Shown piece after piece: positions 23,458 through 30,439 of a DNA stretch of 51,940 bases. A model generated the notes under the pieces. That model did not search any database. It was not told where the DNA came from and worked only from the letters and a program-made list of their open reading frames with translations. Source of the DNA: Bacteroidetes bacterium UBA7662 (GTDB lineage: Bacteria; Bacteroidota; Bacteroidia; UBA7662); assembly GCA_002483345.1 (NCBI GenBank), contig DLHS01000016.1:219235-271174 (forward strand), given 5' to 3'. The translations under genes and the position numbers were made by a program. Numbering within the stretch: the first letter of the stretch is position 1; each line of letters opens with the position of its first letter.

Positions 23458-25029
23458 CTAATAATAAGTGAACTTCACTATCCGATACCCCTTGGGGCTG
23501 CTGGCCAGCACCAGAAACTGATTGCGGGCTATCTGAAAGCTGGAGTAAGGGTGCAGCACGCTTTCCTCTTCTTTCTCTGTGAAGAGCGCCTCAACATCCG
23601 TTTTTCCGTATTTATCAACGTAAGCAACGAGTCCTTTGCTGTATTTACCGCCTGTTTTCTCCATGCTGAGTTGTTTGGCAGGGTCGTTGATGTCTTCGTT
23701 AACAGGATTATCATTGTAAACGAGGGCTATTTTATCACGCAGTACCCCTCTTACGAAGGAATTGGAAGCACCTTCATCATTTTCAGTCATCTGATTGAGC
23801 GGCAGGGTTGCCTGCCAGTCGATGCTGCCGCGGGCGTTAAAATTGATTACAATCACACCCTGTACATAGTGTGTGATTTTGCTTTTTTCATCCGGGTAAA
23901 GGGCAGGATTCTGGCCGCTTGGCACTTCCTTATTCCGTCGCTGAATCTCCCCTACCAGAAACACATTGCCATCTTCCCGGGTCAGCACAGCGGTTGGTAC
24001 CACATCGGCAACACCACGGATTACCCTGCGGGGAATGCTGGTATCACGGAATTTGCGAAGATTGGTTTTATGAATATTCACAAAATCCTTGCTCAGCGGC
24101 TCGGTGGTTTTGCGCAGTATCTGGTTGGTTACAATGTCGGTGGTGGTGATAAAACAGCCGTTTATGCCCGACTTCTGACTACCGCCAAAAAATCCTGCTG
24201 CATGTAATTTCTCCTGTGGTTTGTCGAGATAAATAGCCGATTCAAAAACAAACATGCCATCACCCAGGCTGATGGGGTATTCGAGCAGTTTGTCGTCATC
24301 TACATCGTAGTTGTAAATTGTCCAGAAGTAAGGTAGTTCCGGTACCCGGCGTTTCGGGTTGGGCATATCCTCAACCTGTGCAGTAAAGTACAGGTTGGAG
24401 TACCCATCGGGTACAATCTGGGCTATCCTCACATTTTTAGCAGCCACCGGTATGGTGATGGTCTTATTTACGGGATTTCGGAGTGAATTATCCCACATTT
24501 TGTACAAAAAGCGGGGTGATATGCCTTTTTCCGCCGGGAAATCACGGAGCATCAGCAACAGTTTACGATCTGTTGTCAGCTCGAAACGATGGCTTACCTT
24601 TATTTCTTCTCCCGGTTTACCTTCCAGTTCATCGATGATTACGGCTTCGCCGTCGATGGAGGCATCGGTATTGAGTTTGTGTGCGTAGTAGGTTAGTCGG
24701 TTCTCCGGTTTGTTGTAAAAGCGGGTTACCATAATCAGCTTACCTTCTATGCCAAAGACATCCACAAAGTCATGGGGCACTTTGCCCACGAGTGGCAGCT
24801 TTATTTCCAGCGAAGCTTCATGGGTGAATTCATTGTTGAATGCCTCGAGGCTGATATCCTTTTTCTTTTTCAGCAGTACGAGGGTGTTCGACTTATCATG
24901 CGTCAGTATTTTACCGGAACGACCGTCGAGTTTGTCCTTGGCTGGTGCGCCGAGCTGGTAGCCTACGGTTTGTGCCGTTGCAGTTGTTCCAATGGCCAGC
25001 AAAAGGCCCCAAAAGAGAATCTTTTTCAT
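23458..25029 (-). CDS. secreted protein of unknown function
   Basis: This 523-residue protein has a clean signal peptide (MKKILFWGLLLAIGTTATAQ). I do not recognise a family. It is rich in beta-strand-forming segments separated by polar turns (KLIMVTRFYNKPENRLTYYAH, KLLLMLRDFP, NLYFTAQVE), and ends QFLVLASSPKGYRIVKFTYY, which is compatible with a beta-propeller. There is no type IX sorting domain and no membrane segment after the leader, so it is probably periplasmic. It starts 11 bp after the TPM gene and is the last gene of the lemA operon; a link to that membrane-stress-like module is inferred. Confidence 0.75.
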   Translation of the reverse strand: MKKILFWGLLLAIGTTATAQTVGYQLGAPAKDKLDGRSGKILTHDKSNTLVLLKKKKDISLEAFNNEFTHEASLEIKLPLVGKVPHDFVDVFGIEGKLIMVTRFYNKPENRLTYYAHKLNTDASIDGEAVIIDELEGKPGEEIKVSHRFELTTDRKLLLMLRDFPAEKGISPRFLYKMWDNSLRNPVNKTITIPVAAKNVRIAQIVPDGYSNLYFTAQVEDMPNPKRRVPELPYFWTIYNYDVDDDKLLEYPISLGDGMFVFESAIYLDKPQEKLHAAGFFGGSQKSGINGCFITTTDIVTNQILRKTTEPLSKDFVNIHKTNLRKFRDTSIPRRVIRGVADVVPTAVLTREDGNVFLVGEIQRRNKEVPSGQNPALYPDEKSKITHYVQGVIVINFNARGSIDWQATLPLNQMTENDEGASNSFVRGVLRDKIALVYNDNPVNEDINDPAKQLSMEKTGGKYSKGLVAYVDKYGKTDVEALFTEKEEESVLHPYSSFQIARNQFLVLASSPKGYRIVKFTYY

Positions 25030-25040
25030 ACGTATATTTT

Positions 25041-25802
25041 TTACCAGCCTCCGCTGGCGCCGCCGCCGCCTGAAAAGCCGCCGCCAAATCCACCAAAACC
25101 GCCGCCGCCGCTACCGCCGCCACCCCAGGATGATCCGCCACCCATGGGAAAGAAAAAAGGCTGGTGCGTACTGCGCCCGCGTCCTGTAAAAGATTGACCG
25201 CCGCCGCCGTTGCGCGCGTTTGCAATTATAACAAATAGGATGATGAGAAGTACAATCAGGATGGTCCCACCGGGTATGCCATCCCCTTTTTCCTTGCCTC
25301 CTTCGTTTACATAGGCGCCACTCAGAATATCGATGATGGTGAATACCCCGTCTTCAAAACCCTTGGCATAGGCACCTTCCCGGAAAGAAGGCAGCAATTG
25401 CTGTTCTATGATTCGCCGTGAAAGAGCGTCGGTAAGCCGATCTTCGACCCCATAACCGGTTTCTATGCGGACTTTTCTCTCTTCCAGTGCCAGCAGGATC
25501 AGTATCCCGTTGTTGGTCTCCTTCTGGCCGATACCCCACTGTTCGTAAAGCCGGTTGGCATAATCGGCCACATCGTAGCCATCCAGGGTCCTTACCGTTA
25601 CAATAGCAATCTGAGTAGAGGTCGAGTCGTCGTAAGCAACCAGCAGTTGTTCCAGGCGGTCAGCCTCTGCCGAACTCATTACAGCCGCAAAATCATTTAC
25701 GAGTCTGGGTGGATTCTGAGGTGCCGGAAATTGTGCCAGCACCAGCTGCGGCATCCACAGCAGCAGTAAAAGCAGGCTATTGGTCGCCGTACGAAATGTC
25801 AT
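25041..25802 (-). CDS. TPM-domain protein (YgcG type) with glycine-rich tail
   Basis: The 253-residue protein has a signal peptide (MTFRTATNSLLLLLLWMPQLVLAQ), then a TPM (DUF477) domain starting FPAPQNPPRLVNDFAAVMSSAEADRLEQLL with the typical IAIVTVRTLDGYDVADYANRLYEQWGIG and GILILLALEERKVRIETGYGVE. One membrane segment near residue 195 (GTILIVLLIILFVIIANA) is followed by a tail made almost wholly of glycine and serine with a final aromatic residue. Members of the family act in the envelope and one plant homologue in photosystem II repair; a protein quality role is inferred. ATG 25802 lies within the end of the preceding gene (26-bp overlap); the longer start at 25829 is less likely. Confidence 0.88.
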   Translation of the reverse strand: MTFRTATNSLLLLLLWMPQLVLAQFPAPQNPPRLVNDFAAVMSSAEADRLEQLLVAYDDSTSTQIAIVTVRTLDGYDVADYANRLYEQWGIGQKETNNGILILLALEERKVRIETGYGVEDRLTDALSRRIIEQQLLPSFREGAYAKGFEDGVFTIIDILSGAYVNEGGKEKGDGIPGGTILIVLLIILFVIIANARNGGGGQSFTGRGRSTHQPFFFPMGGGSSWGGGGSGGGGFGGFGGGFSGGGGASGGW

Positions 25803-26214
25803 TGGAAAGCTCGTTGGTGTCTTCGTCATGAAAAGGGAAGAAGGTTTTGAGCTTATCGCCCACCTGCTCTACCACGGTAATGAGTCCGTTTTGGTAGTGG
25901 CCCTCCCTGAAATTAGTGAGCAGAATCTGAAGCTCTGCCTGCCAGAAATCGTCGGTTACCTGCTCGTGTATACCTGCATCACCATAAATGGCCACTTTAC
26001 GGTCCTTTACAGCAATGTAAATAATCACACCATTGCGCGCGATGGTATTCCGCATGCCCAGTTTACCGAATAGCTGCACGGCCCGCTCCAGGGCATTGCC
26101 CCGGCAGTAATTCTCCATATGGATGCGGATTTCACCCGAGGTCGCCTTTTCAGCACGGGCGATGGCATCCACCACGGCAGCGACTTCTTCCGGTGTAAGC
26201 AGGCTGCTGGCCAT
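25777..26214 (-). CDS. TPM-domain protein (DUF477), short form
   Basis: This 145-residue protein contains a TPM domain without a signal peptide. LLTPEEVAAVVDAIARAEKATSGEIRIHMEN is the typical start, and the domain continues through ARNGVIIYIAVKDRKVAIYGDAGIHE and NFREGHYQNGLITVVEQVGDKL. Bacteroidota genomes often carry lemA followed by a short and a long TPM gene, as here. LemA and this gene are separated by one base (TGATATG), and the next TPM gene overlaps its 3' end, so the three are a tight operon. The function is probably linked to membrane or envelope homeostasis, but is not established. Confidence 0.9.
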   Translation of the reverse strand: MASSLLTPEEVAAVVDAIARAEKATSGEIRIHMENYCRGNALERAVQLFGKLGMRNTIARNGVIIYIAVKDRKVAIYGDAGIHEQVTDDFWQAELQILLTNFREGHYQNGLITVVEQVGDKLKTFFPFHDEDTNELSNDISYGDQ

Positions 26215-26215
26215 A

Positions 26216-26794
26216 TCAGAATTTCACCTCAGGAGCCTTTTCCGAACCGGCATCGGCTTCGAAATAGGCCTTCTCTTCAAAATCAAACATACCTGCAATC
26301 AGGTTGCTCGGGAATTTTTTGATGTAGGTATTGTAAGCCCGAACGAGGTCATTAAAACGACGACGCTCCACGCTGATGCGGTTCTCCGTACCCTCAAGCT
26401 GCGACTGCAACTCCAGAAAGTTCTGATTCGCCTTTAAATCAGGGTATTTTTCAACCACCACCATCAAACGCGACAAAGCATTGCTCAGCTCACCCTGATT
26501 GGCCTGGAAACTTTTGAGGGTATTGGCATCGAGTTTAGAGGCATCTATGTTCATAGAAGTAGCCTTGGCACGGGCATTCACCACTCCCTCGAGGGTTTCT
26601 TTTTCGAATTCAGCATAACCCTTCACGGTAGCAACCAGATTAGGAATCAGATCTGCACGGCGCTGGTAGGCAGTTTCCACATTGGCCCACTGTCCGGTAA
26701 CCTCTTCCTGGAGGCTCACCATTTTGTTGTAACCACATGAACTTAAAAGCAATGGCATCAGCACCACTGCCAGCAATCGAAGTATATTTTTCAT
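26216..26794 (-). CDS. lemA: LemA family lipoprotein
   Basis: The 192-residue protein has a lipobox (LLLSSC, Cys20) and the classic LemA sequence YNKMVSLQEEVTGQWANVET, YQRRADLIPNLVATVKGYA and FEKETLEGVVNARAKA, followed by a long helical coiled region (LMVVVEKYPDLKANQNFLEL). LemA proteins are anchored helical bundles of unsettled role, often with TPM-domain partners. It is the first gene of a four-gene minus-strand operon with two TPM genes and a secreted unknown protein. The start is ATG 26794. Confidence 0.95.
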   Translation of the reverse strand: MKNILRLLAVVLMPLLLSSCGYNKMVSLQEEVTGQWANVETAYQRRADLIPNLVATVKGYAEFEKETLEGVVNARAKATSMNIDASKLDANTLKSFQANQGELSNALSRLMVVVEKYPDLKANQNFLELQSQLEGTENRISVERRRFNDLVRAYNTYIKKFPSNLIAGMFDFEEKAYFEADAGSEKAPEVKF

Positions 26795-26854
26795 AAAAGG
26801 ATTTGAAATTTTGATGGTTCTAAATTAGTAATAATTAGCTGGATAATTTATGGA

Positions 26855-26980
26855 GGGGGTAAGGGGTTAAACGGCTAAAGGGTTAAACGTGTCTTGGAAT
26901 TAGGAATTTGGAATGCCGTAGCGGTGCCTGAGGCCTTAAAGGGTAAAATGGTTAAAGGGTAAAACGGTTAAACGGGGGGG
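26855..26980. repeat. GGTTAAACGG/GGTAAAACGG short-period repeat with a 7-bp GGAATTN run
   Basis: GGTTAAACGG-like words occur at 26865-26888, and GGGTAAAAT, GGTTAAAGGGTAAAACGGTT and AAACGGGGGGG lie at 26939-26980. Between them is GGAATTAGGAATTTGGAATG (26895-26914), again a 7-bp period. CGGTGCCTGAGG also lies in this gap, beside the repeat, as at 2855 and 23415. There is no gene in the stretch. Confidence 0.7.
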
Positions 26981-27271
26981 CTATGCCAGTACGTCTTGCA
27001 GTTCCGGGTGTTTGTCGATGGTTGCTTTGGCGAACGGACAAAGAGGTATCACTTTGTAACCCATATTGCGTGCCCAGGCCACAGCTTCCTGTACCAGAGC
27101 CAGTCCGGCACCCGTACCGCGCAAAACGTCCGAAACACCGGTATGATCGAGAATAATTTTATCGGCACCGGCAACCGAATAGGTGAGTTCAGCCGCTCTT
27201 TTCCCGTCAACGCTAATAAAGAACATCCCGCGGTGCTCTTCAGCTTTGTGGCTTATGTTGAATGTCGTCAT
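26981..27271 (-). CDS. small GNAT family N-acetyltransferase
   Basis: This 96-residue protein is of the short COG2388 type of GNAT acetyltransferases. It has a beta-sheet start (HRGMFFISVDGKRAAELTYSV), the acetyl-CoA loop region HTGVSDVLRGTGAGLALVQEAV, which contains the R/Q-x-x-G-x-G/A motif, and PLCPFAKATIDKHPELQDVL at the end, typical of this subfamily. The acceptor is unknown. The start at ATG 27271 is 106 bp from the stop of the nitroreductase gene on the same strand. Confidence 0.88.
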   Translation of the reverse strand: MTTFNISHKAEEHRGMFFISVDGKRAAELTYSVAGADKIILDHTGVSDVLRGTGAGLALVQEAVAWARNMGYKVIPLCPFAKATIDKHPELQDVLA

Positions 27272-27377
27272 AGTTATTTTTAGCTCAATAGTCCTTAATC
27301 AGCAAGTCCCCCGGGCCACTCCGTCTCCTTTCCCACACAAAACCTTCCTTCGCCCGCATCTCCACCCGTTACCCCAC

Positions 27378-27974
27378 CTACAACATTTGCGTAAACTGCG
27401 TCAGGTCCTTCCGCGTTCTGGGCGTTACTTCCCGGGTTCGGTAGGGCTCTTCGAGTTTCTCTGCATCATCGAGGTAACCAAGGGCGATAAAACATACATC
27501 CTCTATATAATCCGGTAAATCAAGCAGGGCACGGGTTTCTTCCCTGTTGTAGCCCCCGATTTCATGGCCATAAATGTCGCAGCTGGCTGCCTGCAGCAGT
27601 AGCAGGGTATTGGCTGCACCGGTATCATGCAAGGCATGGCGGTTGGTTTGTTCGAATGCCTTGAAGCGGGTATCGGCCATGCTGAAAATGAGCACTGCAG
27701 CGTTTTTAGCCCAAACGGCATTGGAGGGCTGGAGGCAGTTGAGCAAGGCGTCGAAGGCTTCGGTACCTCTCAGGGCATAGGCATACCGCCAGGGTTGTTC
27801 ATTCACGCTGCTGGGTGCCCAGCTGGCAGCTTCAAAAAGGCTTTGGAGGGTGTCTGTTTCCACAGGCTTATCGGCAAAAGCGCGCGCACTCCAGCGTTTT
27901 CGCAACAACTCGTGAACATCGTAAAGCGTGGCGGCTGTTTTTACGGCCAGGGTATTGAGGGTGATTTCGGTCAT
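27378..27974 (-). CDS. nitroreductase family protein
   Basis: From ATG 27974 the protein is 198 residues and resembles FMN-dependent nitroreductases. The N-terminal RKRWSARAFADKPV binds the flavin phosphate, SLFEAASWAPSSVNEQPWRYAYA is the second FMN site, and the distal DPLP-like LLDLPDYIEDVCFIALGYLD closes the fold. It likely reduces a quinone or nitro compound with NAD(P)H. A longer frame to 28001 is not needed. It is about 145 bp downstream of the tonB operon end, beyond a terminator. Confidence 0.9.
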   Translation of the reverse strand: MTEITLNTLAVKTAATLYDVHELLRKRWSARAFADKPVETDTLQSLFEAASWAPSSVNEQPWRYAYALRGTEAFDALLNCLQPSNAVWAKNAAVLIFSMADTRFKAFEQTNRHALHDTGAANTLLLLQAASCDIYGHEIGGYNREETRALLDLPDYIEDVCFIALGYLDDAEKLEEPYRTREVTPRTRKDLTQFTQML

Positions 27975-28070
27975 ATTTCCTCCGCGAATACTAACCACCA
28001 AAGGGGGTTAAGGGTTCAGCAGCATTTTCAATTTCCAGATAATATCCGGTTTGTGAAAATGTCACAAACG

Positions 28071-28105
28071 AAAAAACCCCTTTTCCTTGAAGGAGAAGGG
28101 GTTTT
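28071..28105 (-). terminator. intrinsic terminator after tonB1
   Basis: AAAACCCCTTTTCCTT pairs with AAGGAGAAGGGGTTTT with one wobble position, leaving a short loop. Read on the minus strand the stem is followed by a run of six T residues, which fits termination of the minus-strand tonB transcript. Confidence 0.85.
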
Positions 28106-28119
28106 GAATGTCTTGATGC

Positions 28120-28782
28120 TTAACGCAGGGTGAAGCGGAAAGGCAGGTTATACTGTACCCTAACCGGGAGACCACGTTGTTTACCGGGTTTCCAGGCGGG
28201 CATGGACTTAACCACCCGGATGGCTTCTTCGTCACAACCACCTCCGATACCGCGAAGTACCTGTACGTTGTTGATACCGCCTCTTTCATCTACGACAAAG
28301 GTGACTACCACAATACCCTGCAGTCCGTTTTCACGGGCAAGGGGTGGATATTTGGTGTTCTTCGCCATATACTCAAGCAAAGCCTGATCACCCCCTGGGA
28401 AAGTAGGCATCTCTTCTACAATGGTGAAGATTTCAGGCTCCGACGGTCCTTCTTCCGGTTCGATGACCGGAATGTCAATTTTAGTGTCCTGGTTTACCTC
28501 TGTCGACTGAACCTCATCTTCTTCGATGATTTCATCGTCGGCAACCACTTCCAGCACCGGTGGTGGTGGTGGTGGTGGCGGGGTAACTTTCTGCTCGGTT
28601 TGTGGAACATCCATCTCTACCGGATCCTCAATCACCAGCTGACCAAGGTCGGCAGTGTTCCCTTCGCTGGTACGGTAGGTGAAAGCGTACAGCATCAGGC
28701 CAACCGACACAACCATGCCAATCTGGAAAAAGATGCCGCGCTGCTTGTTCAGGTCGACTTCAGGATTCTTTTTTGCTTCCAT
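28120..28782 (-). CDS. tonB: energy transducer TonB (copy 1)
   Basis: From ATG 28782 the protein is 220 residues; the upstream start (a TTG at 28803) is rejected because the ATG gives the standard MEAKKNP. It has a cytoplasmic start, one membrane helix at about residues 15-34, a proline run followed by glutamate-rich spacer, and the C-terminal TonB domain beginning near IVEEMPTFPGG with YPPLARENGLQG and RGIGGGCDEEAIRVVKSMPAWKPG. TonB carries proton-motive energy from ExbBD to outer membrane receptors. A good promoter lies just upstream and a terminator downstream, so it is a single-gene unit next to its paralogue. Confidence 0.95.
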   Translation of the reverse strand: MEAKKNPEVDLNKQRGIFFQIGMVVSVGLMLYAFTYRTSEGNTADLGQLVIEDPVEMDVPQTEQKVTPPPPPPPPVLEVVADDEIIEEDEVQSTEVNQDTKIDIPVIEPEEGPSEPEIFTIVEEMPTFPGGDQALLEYMAKNTKYPPLARENGLQGIVVVTFVVDERGGINNVQVLRGIGGGCDEEAIRVVKSMPAWKPGKQRGLPVRVQYNLPFRFTLR

Positions 28783-28800
28783 GAGAAACTCTTTTTCTTG

Positions 28801-28830
28801 CAAACGTATAACGGCCGAAAATAATACAAT
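28801..28830 (-). promoter_or_regulatory. promoter of tonB copy 1
   Basis: On the minus strand TACGTTTG (28801-28808) is a perfect TAnnTTTG -7 box, and ATTG (28827-28830) lies 18 bp upstream as a -33 element. The start site would be near 28794, leaving a short leader before ATG 28782. Confidence 0.55.
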
Positions 28831-28872
28831 GACAGGCGAATTCCTACGCCTTGGACAAAATATTACGGTACT

Positions 28873-29589
28873 TTAATCTACTTTCAGCACAAAACGTACC
28901 GGTACGTTGTACCGTACCTTTACCGGTATGCCCCGTTGCACCCCCGGTTTCCAGGCCGGCATGGTTTTAATCACCCGCACTGCTTCTTCGTCACAACCAC
29001 CGCCAATACCGCGGAGAACGGTCACATTGCTGAGGACTCCTTTTTCGTCGATGATAAATTGCACCACCACCAGGCCCTCAATGCGGTTCTCCCGGGCCAT
29101 TTGCGGGTAACGGATATTCTCATGCAAATACCGCAACAAGGCTTCCGCTCCTCCCGGAAATTCGGGCATTTCTTCTACTATCACAAAGATCTCCGGCTCC
29201 GCTGTCGGCCCCTCCCCCGGTAAATCTCCGCTGCGGCCAAAGGCACTGGCTGGTATCGCCACATCGTTGGCACCCATCACCTCGGTACTTGCCAGCTGAC
29301 TTTCCTGGAGACTGTTTTCAAGTACCGTTTGTATGTTCCCCGACAATGGCAGGGTGTTCAGCACCACATTCGGTGGTGGTGGCCCGAAAGTCCGCTGGGT
29401 GGTTCGGGGCGTATGGATGTCAATTTGTTCGATACGATCCGATTCAATCTGGTAGTAAGGCTGGTCTTTTTGTTCCGGAGTATAAAACTTCCAGTTAAAC
29501 ATCACAATCGATGCCGTCAGCGCTATAATCAGGCCTATCTCAAAAAAGAGAAACCGTTTTTCGTTGAGGCTGCGGAGATATTTAAGCAC
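28873..29589 (-). CDS. energy transducer TonB (copy 2, GTG start)
   Basis: This 238-residue protein has a membrane helix at about residues 12-31, a periplasmic spacer with only a short PPPP run, and a TonB C-terminal domain very close to copy 1 (VEEMPEFPGG, YPQMARENRIEG, RGIGGGCDEEAVRV). No in-frame ATG precedes the membrane segment, so the GTG at 29589 is the probable start; it lies one base after the vanZ stop, which suggests coupling. Its spacer differs from copy 1, so the two may serve different receptors. The gene is the third in the gcvH-vanZ-tonB series. Confidence 0.9.
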   Translation of the reverse strand: MLKYLRSLNEKRFLFFEIGLIIALTASIVMFNWKFYTPEQKDQPYYQIESDRIEQIDIHTPRTTQRTFGPPPPNVVLNTLPLSGNIQTVLENSLQESQLASTEVMGANDVAIPASAFGRSGDLPGEGPTAEPEIFVIVEEMPEFPGGAEALLRYLHENIRYPQMARENRIEGLVVVQFIIDEKGVLSNVTVLRGIGGGCDEEAVRVIKTMPAWKPGVQRGIPVKVRYNVPVRFVLKVD

Positions 29590-29590
29590 T

Positions 29591-30040
29591 TTAAGTACGT
29601 TTTGGGAGAATTACCCAGCTGAAAAAAGCCCAGCCCAGCAGACATCCGATGGAATTGGCCAGATAATCGTAAGGATCGGTACTGCGCGACTCTACCAGAA
29701 GACCCTGCGCAATCTCCGTAAGCCCGCTCAGTATAAAACCGGTCAAGACCGCGTAAAAACCAGCCTCATACCGCAAATATGGGAAAAACTGCTGCTTGTA
29801 AAAACCCTGCATCAGCAAAACCACCTGCACAAAAAACAGGATGAGGTGGATGATTTTGTCACCAGATAATAAAGTATTGCCCGAGAAATTAGAACTCGGT
29901 AACAACAACATGATAAAAAGCAGGGTCATCCAGAAAAGAGCCGGGCTGTTAAACCACAAAAATTTGCGCAGCCCTTTTCTCCTGACCTGCCGTCGCCTGA
30001 TCAGATCAGGTTCAGTGACCTGTAAGTTCTTTGTAAGCAT
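29591..30040 (-). CDS. VanZ-like family membrane protein
   Basis: This 149-residue protein is predicted to have four membrane segments and the family marks LLSGDKIIHLILFFVQVV and SGLTEIAQGLLVESRSTDPYDYLANSIGCLLGW. VanZ relatives are small integral membrane proteins; the namesake lowers teicoplanin sensitivity, but the biochemical role is not known. The ATG at 30040 lies within the last 29 bases of gcvH, so translation may be coupled. The gcvH-vanZ pair is, from memory, common in Bacteroidota. Confidence 0.87.
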   Translation of the reverse strand: MLTKNLQVTEPDLIRRRQVRRKGLRKFLWFNSPALFWMTLLFIMLLLPSSNFSGNTLLSGDKIIHLILFFVQVVLLMQGFYKQQFFPYLRYEAGFYAVLTGFILSGLTEIAQGLLVESRSTDPYDYLANSIGCLLGWAFFSWVILPKRT

Positions 30041-30392
30041 CGGCTGAAAGCAACTGCTCCACCTCAGCAGGGTTGCTCATTTTGATTTTAATCATCCAAC
30101 CGTCACCATAAGGATCGCTGTTCACCGCTTCGGGAGCGTTGTCAAGACCTGCATTTTTCTCAAGAACATTCCCTGAAAGGGGCATGAATAAATCAGAAAC
30201 GGTTTTTACCGCTTCCACTGTACCAAATACCTCATCACGGGCTATCTCCTGGCCTACGGTTTCAATCTCTACAAAAACAATGTCACCCAATTCACCCTGG
30301 GCGAAATCTGTAATGCCGATGGTTGCCTGATCGCCTTCGATCAAAACCCACTCATGCTCTTTGGTATACTTCAAATTGGCTGGAACACTCAT
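30012..30392 (-). CDS. gcvH: glycine cleavage system H protein
   Basis: GcvH is the lipoyl carrier that shuttles the aminomethyl group between P, T and L proteins. The 126-residue protein has YTKEHEWV at the start and the lipoylation site in GTVEAVKTVSDLF with the target Lys63. Length is normal. It needs lipoyl groups, for which lipA is also in the window. It lies 47 bp from the sprA stop, and a -7 box sits in that gap. Confidence 0.97.
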   Translation of the reverse strand: MSVPANLKYTKEHEWVLIEGDQATIGITDFAQGELGDIVFVEIETVGQEIARDEVFGTVEAVKTVSDLFMPLSGNVLEKNAGLDNAPEAVNSDPYGDGWMIKIKMSNPAEVEQLLSADAYKELTGH

Positions 30393-30409
30393 TTCGGATA
30401 TTTTTTTCT

Positions 30410-30417
30410 CAAAAATA
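30410..30417 (-). promoter_or_regulatory. -7 box of the gcvH-vanZ-tonB2 unit
   Basis: On the minus strand TATTTTTG matches TAnnTTTG and lies about 18 bp before the gcvH ATG. No clear -33 element is visible in the 3' end of sprA. Confidence 0.4.
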
Positions 30418-30439
30418 CAGCTTTATCCGAGCCTTGCAC

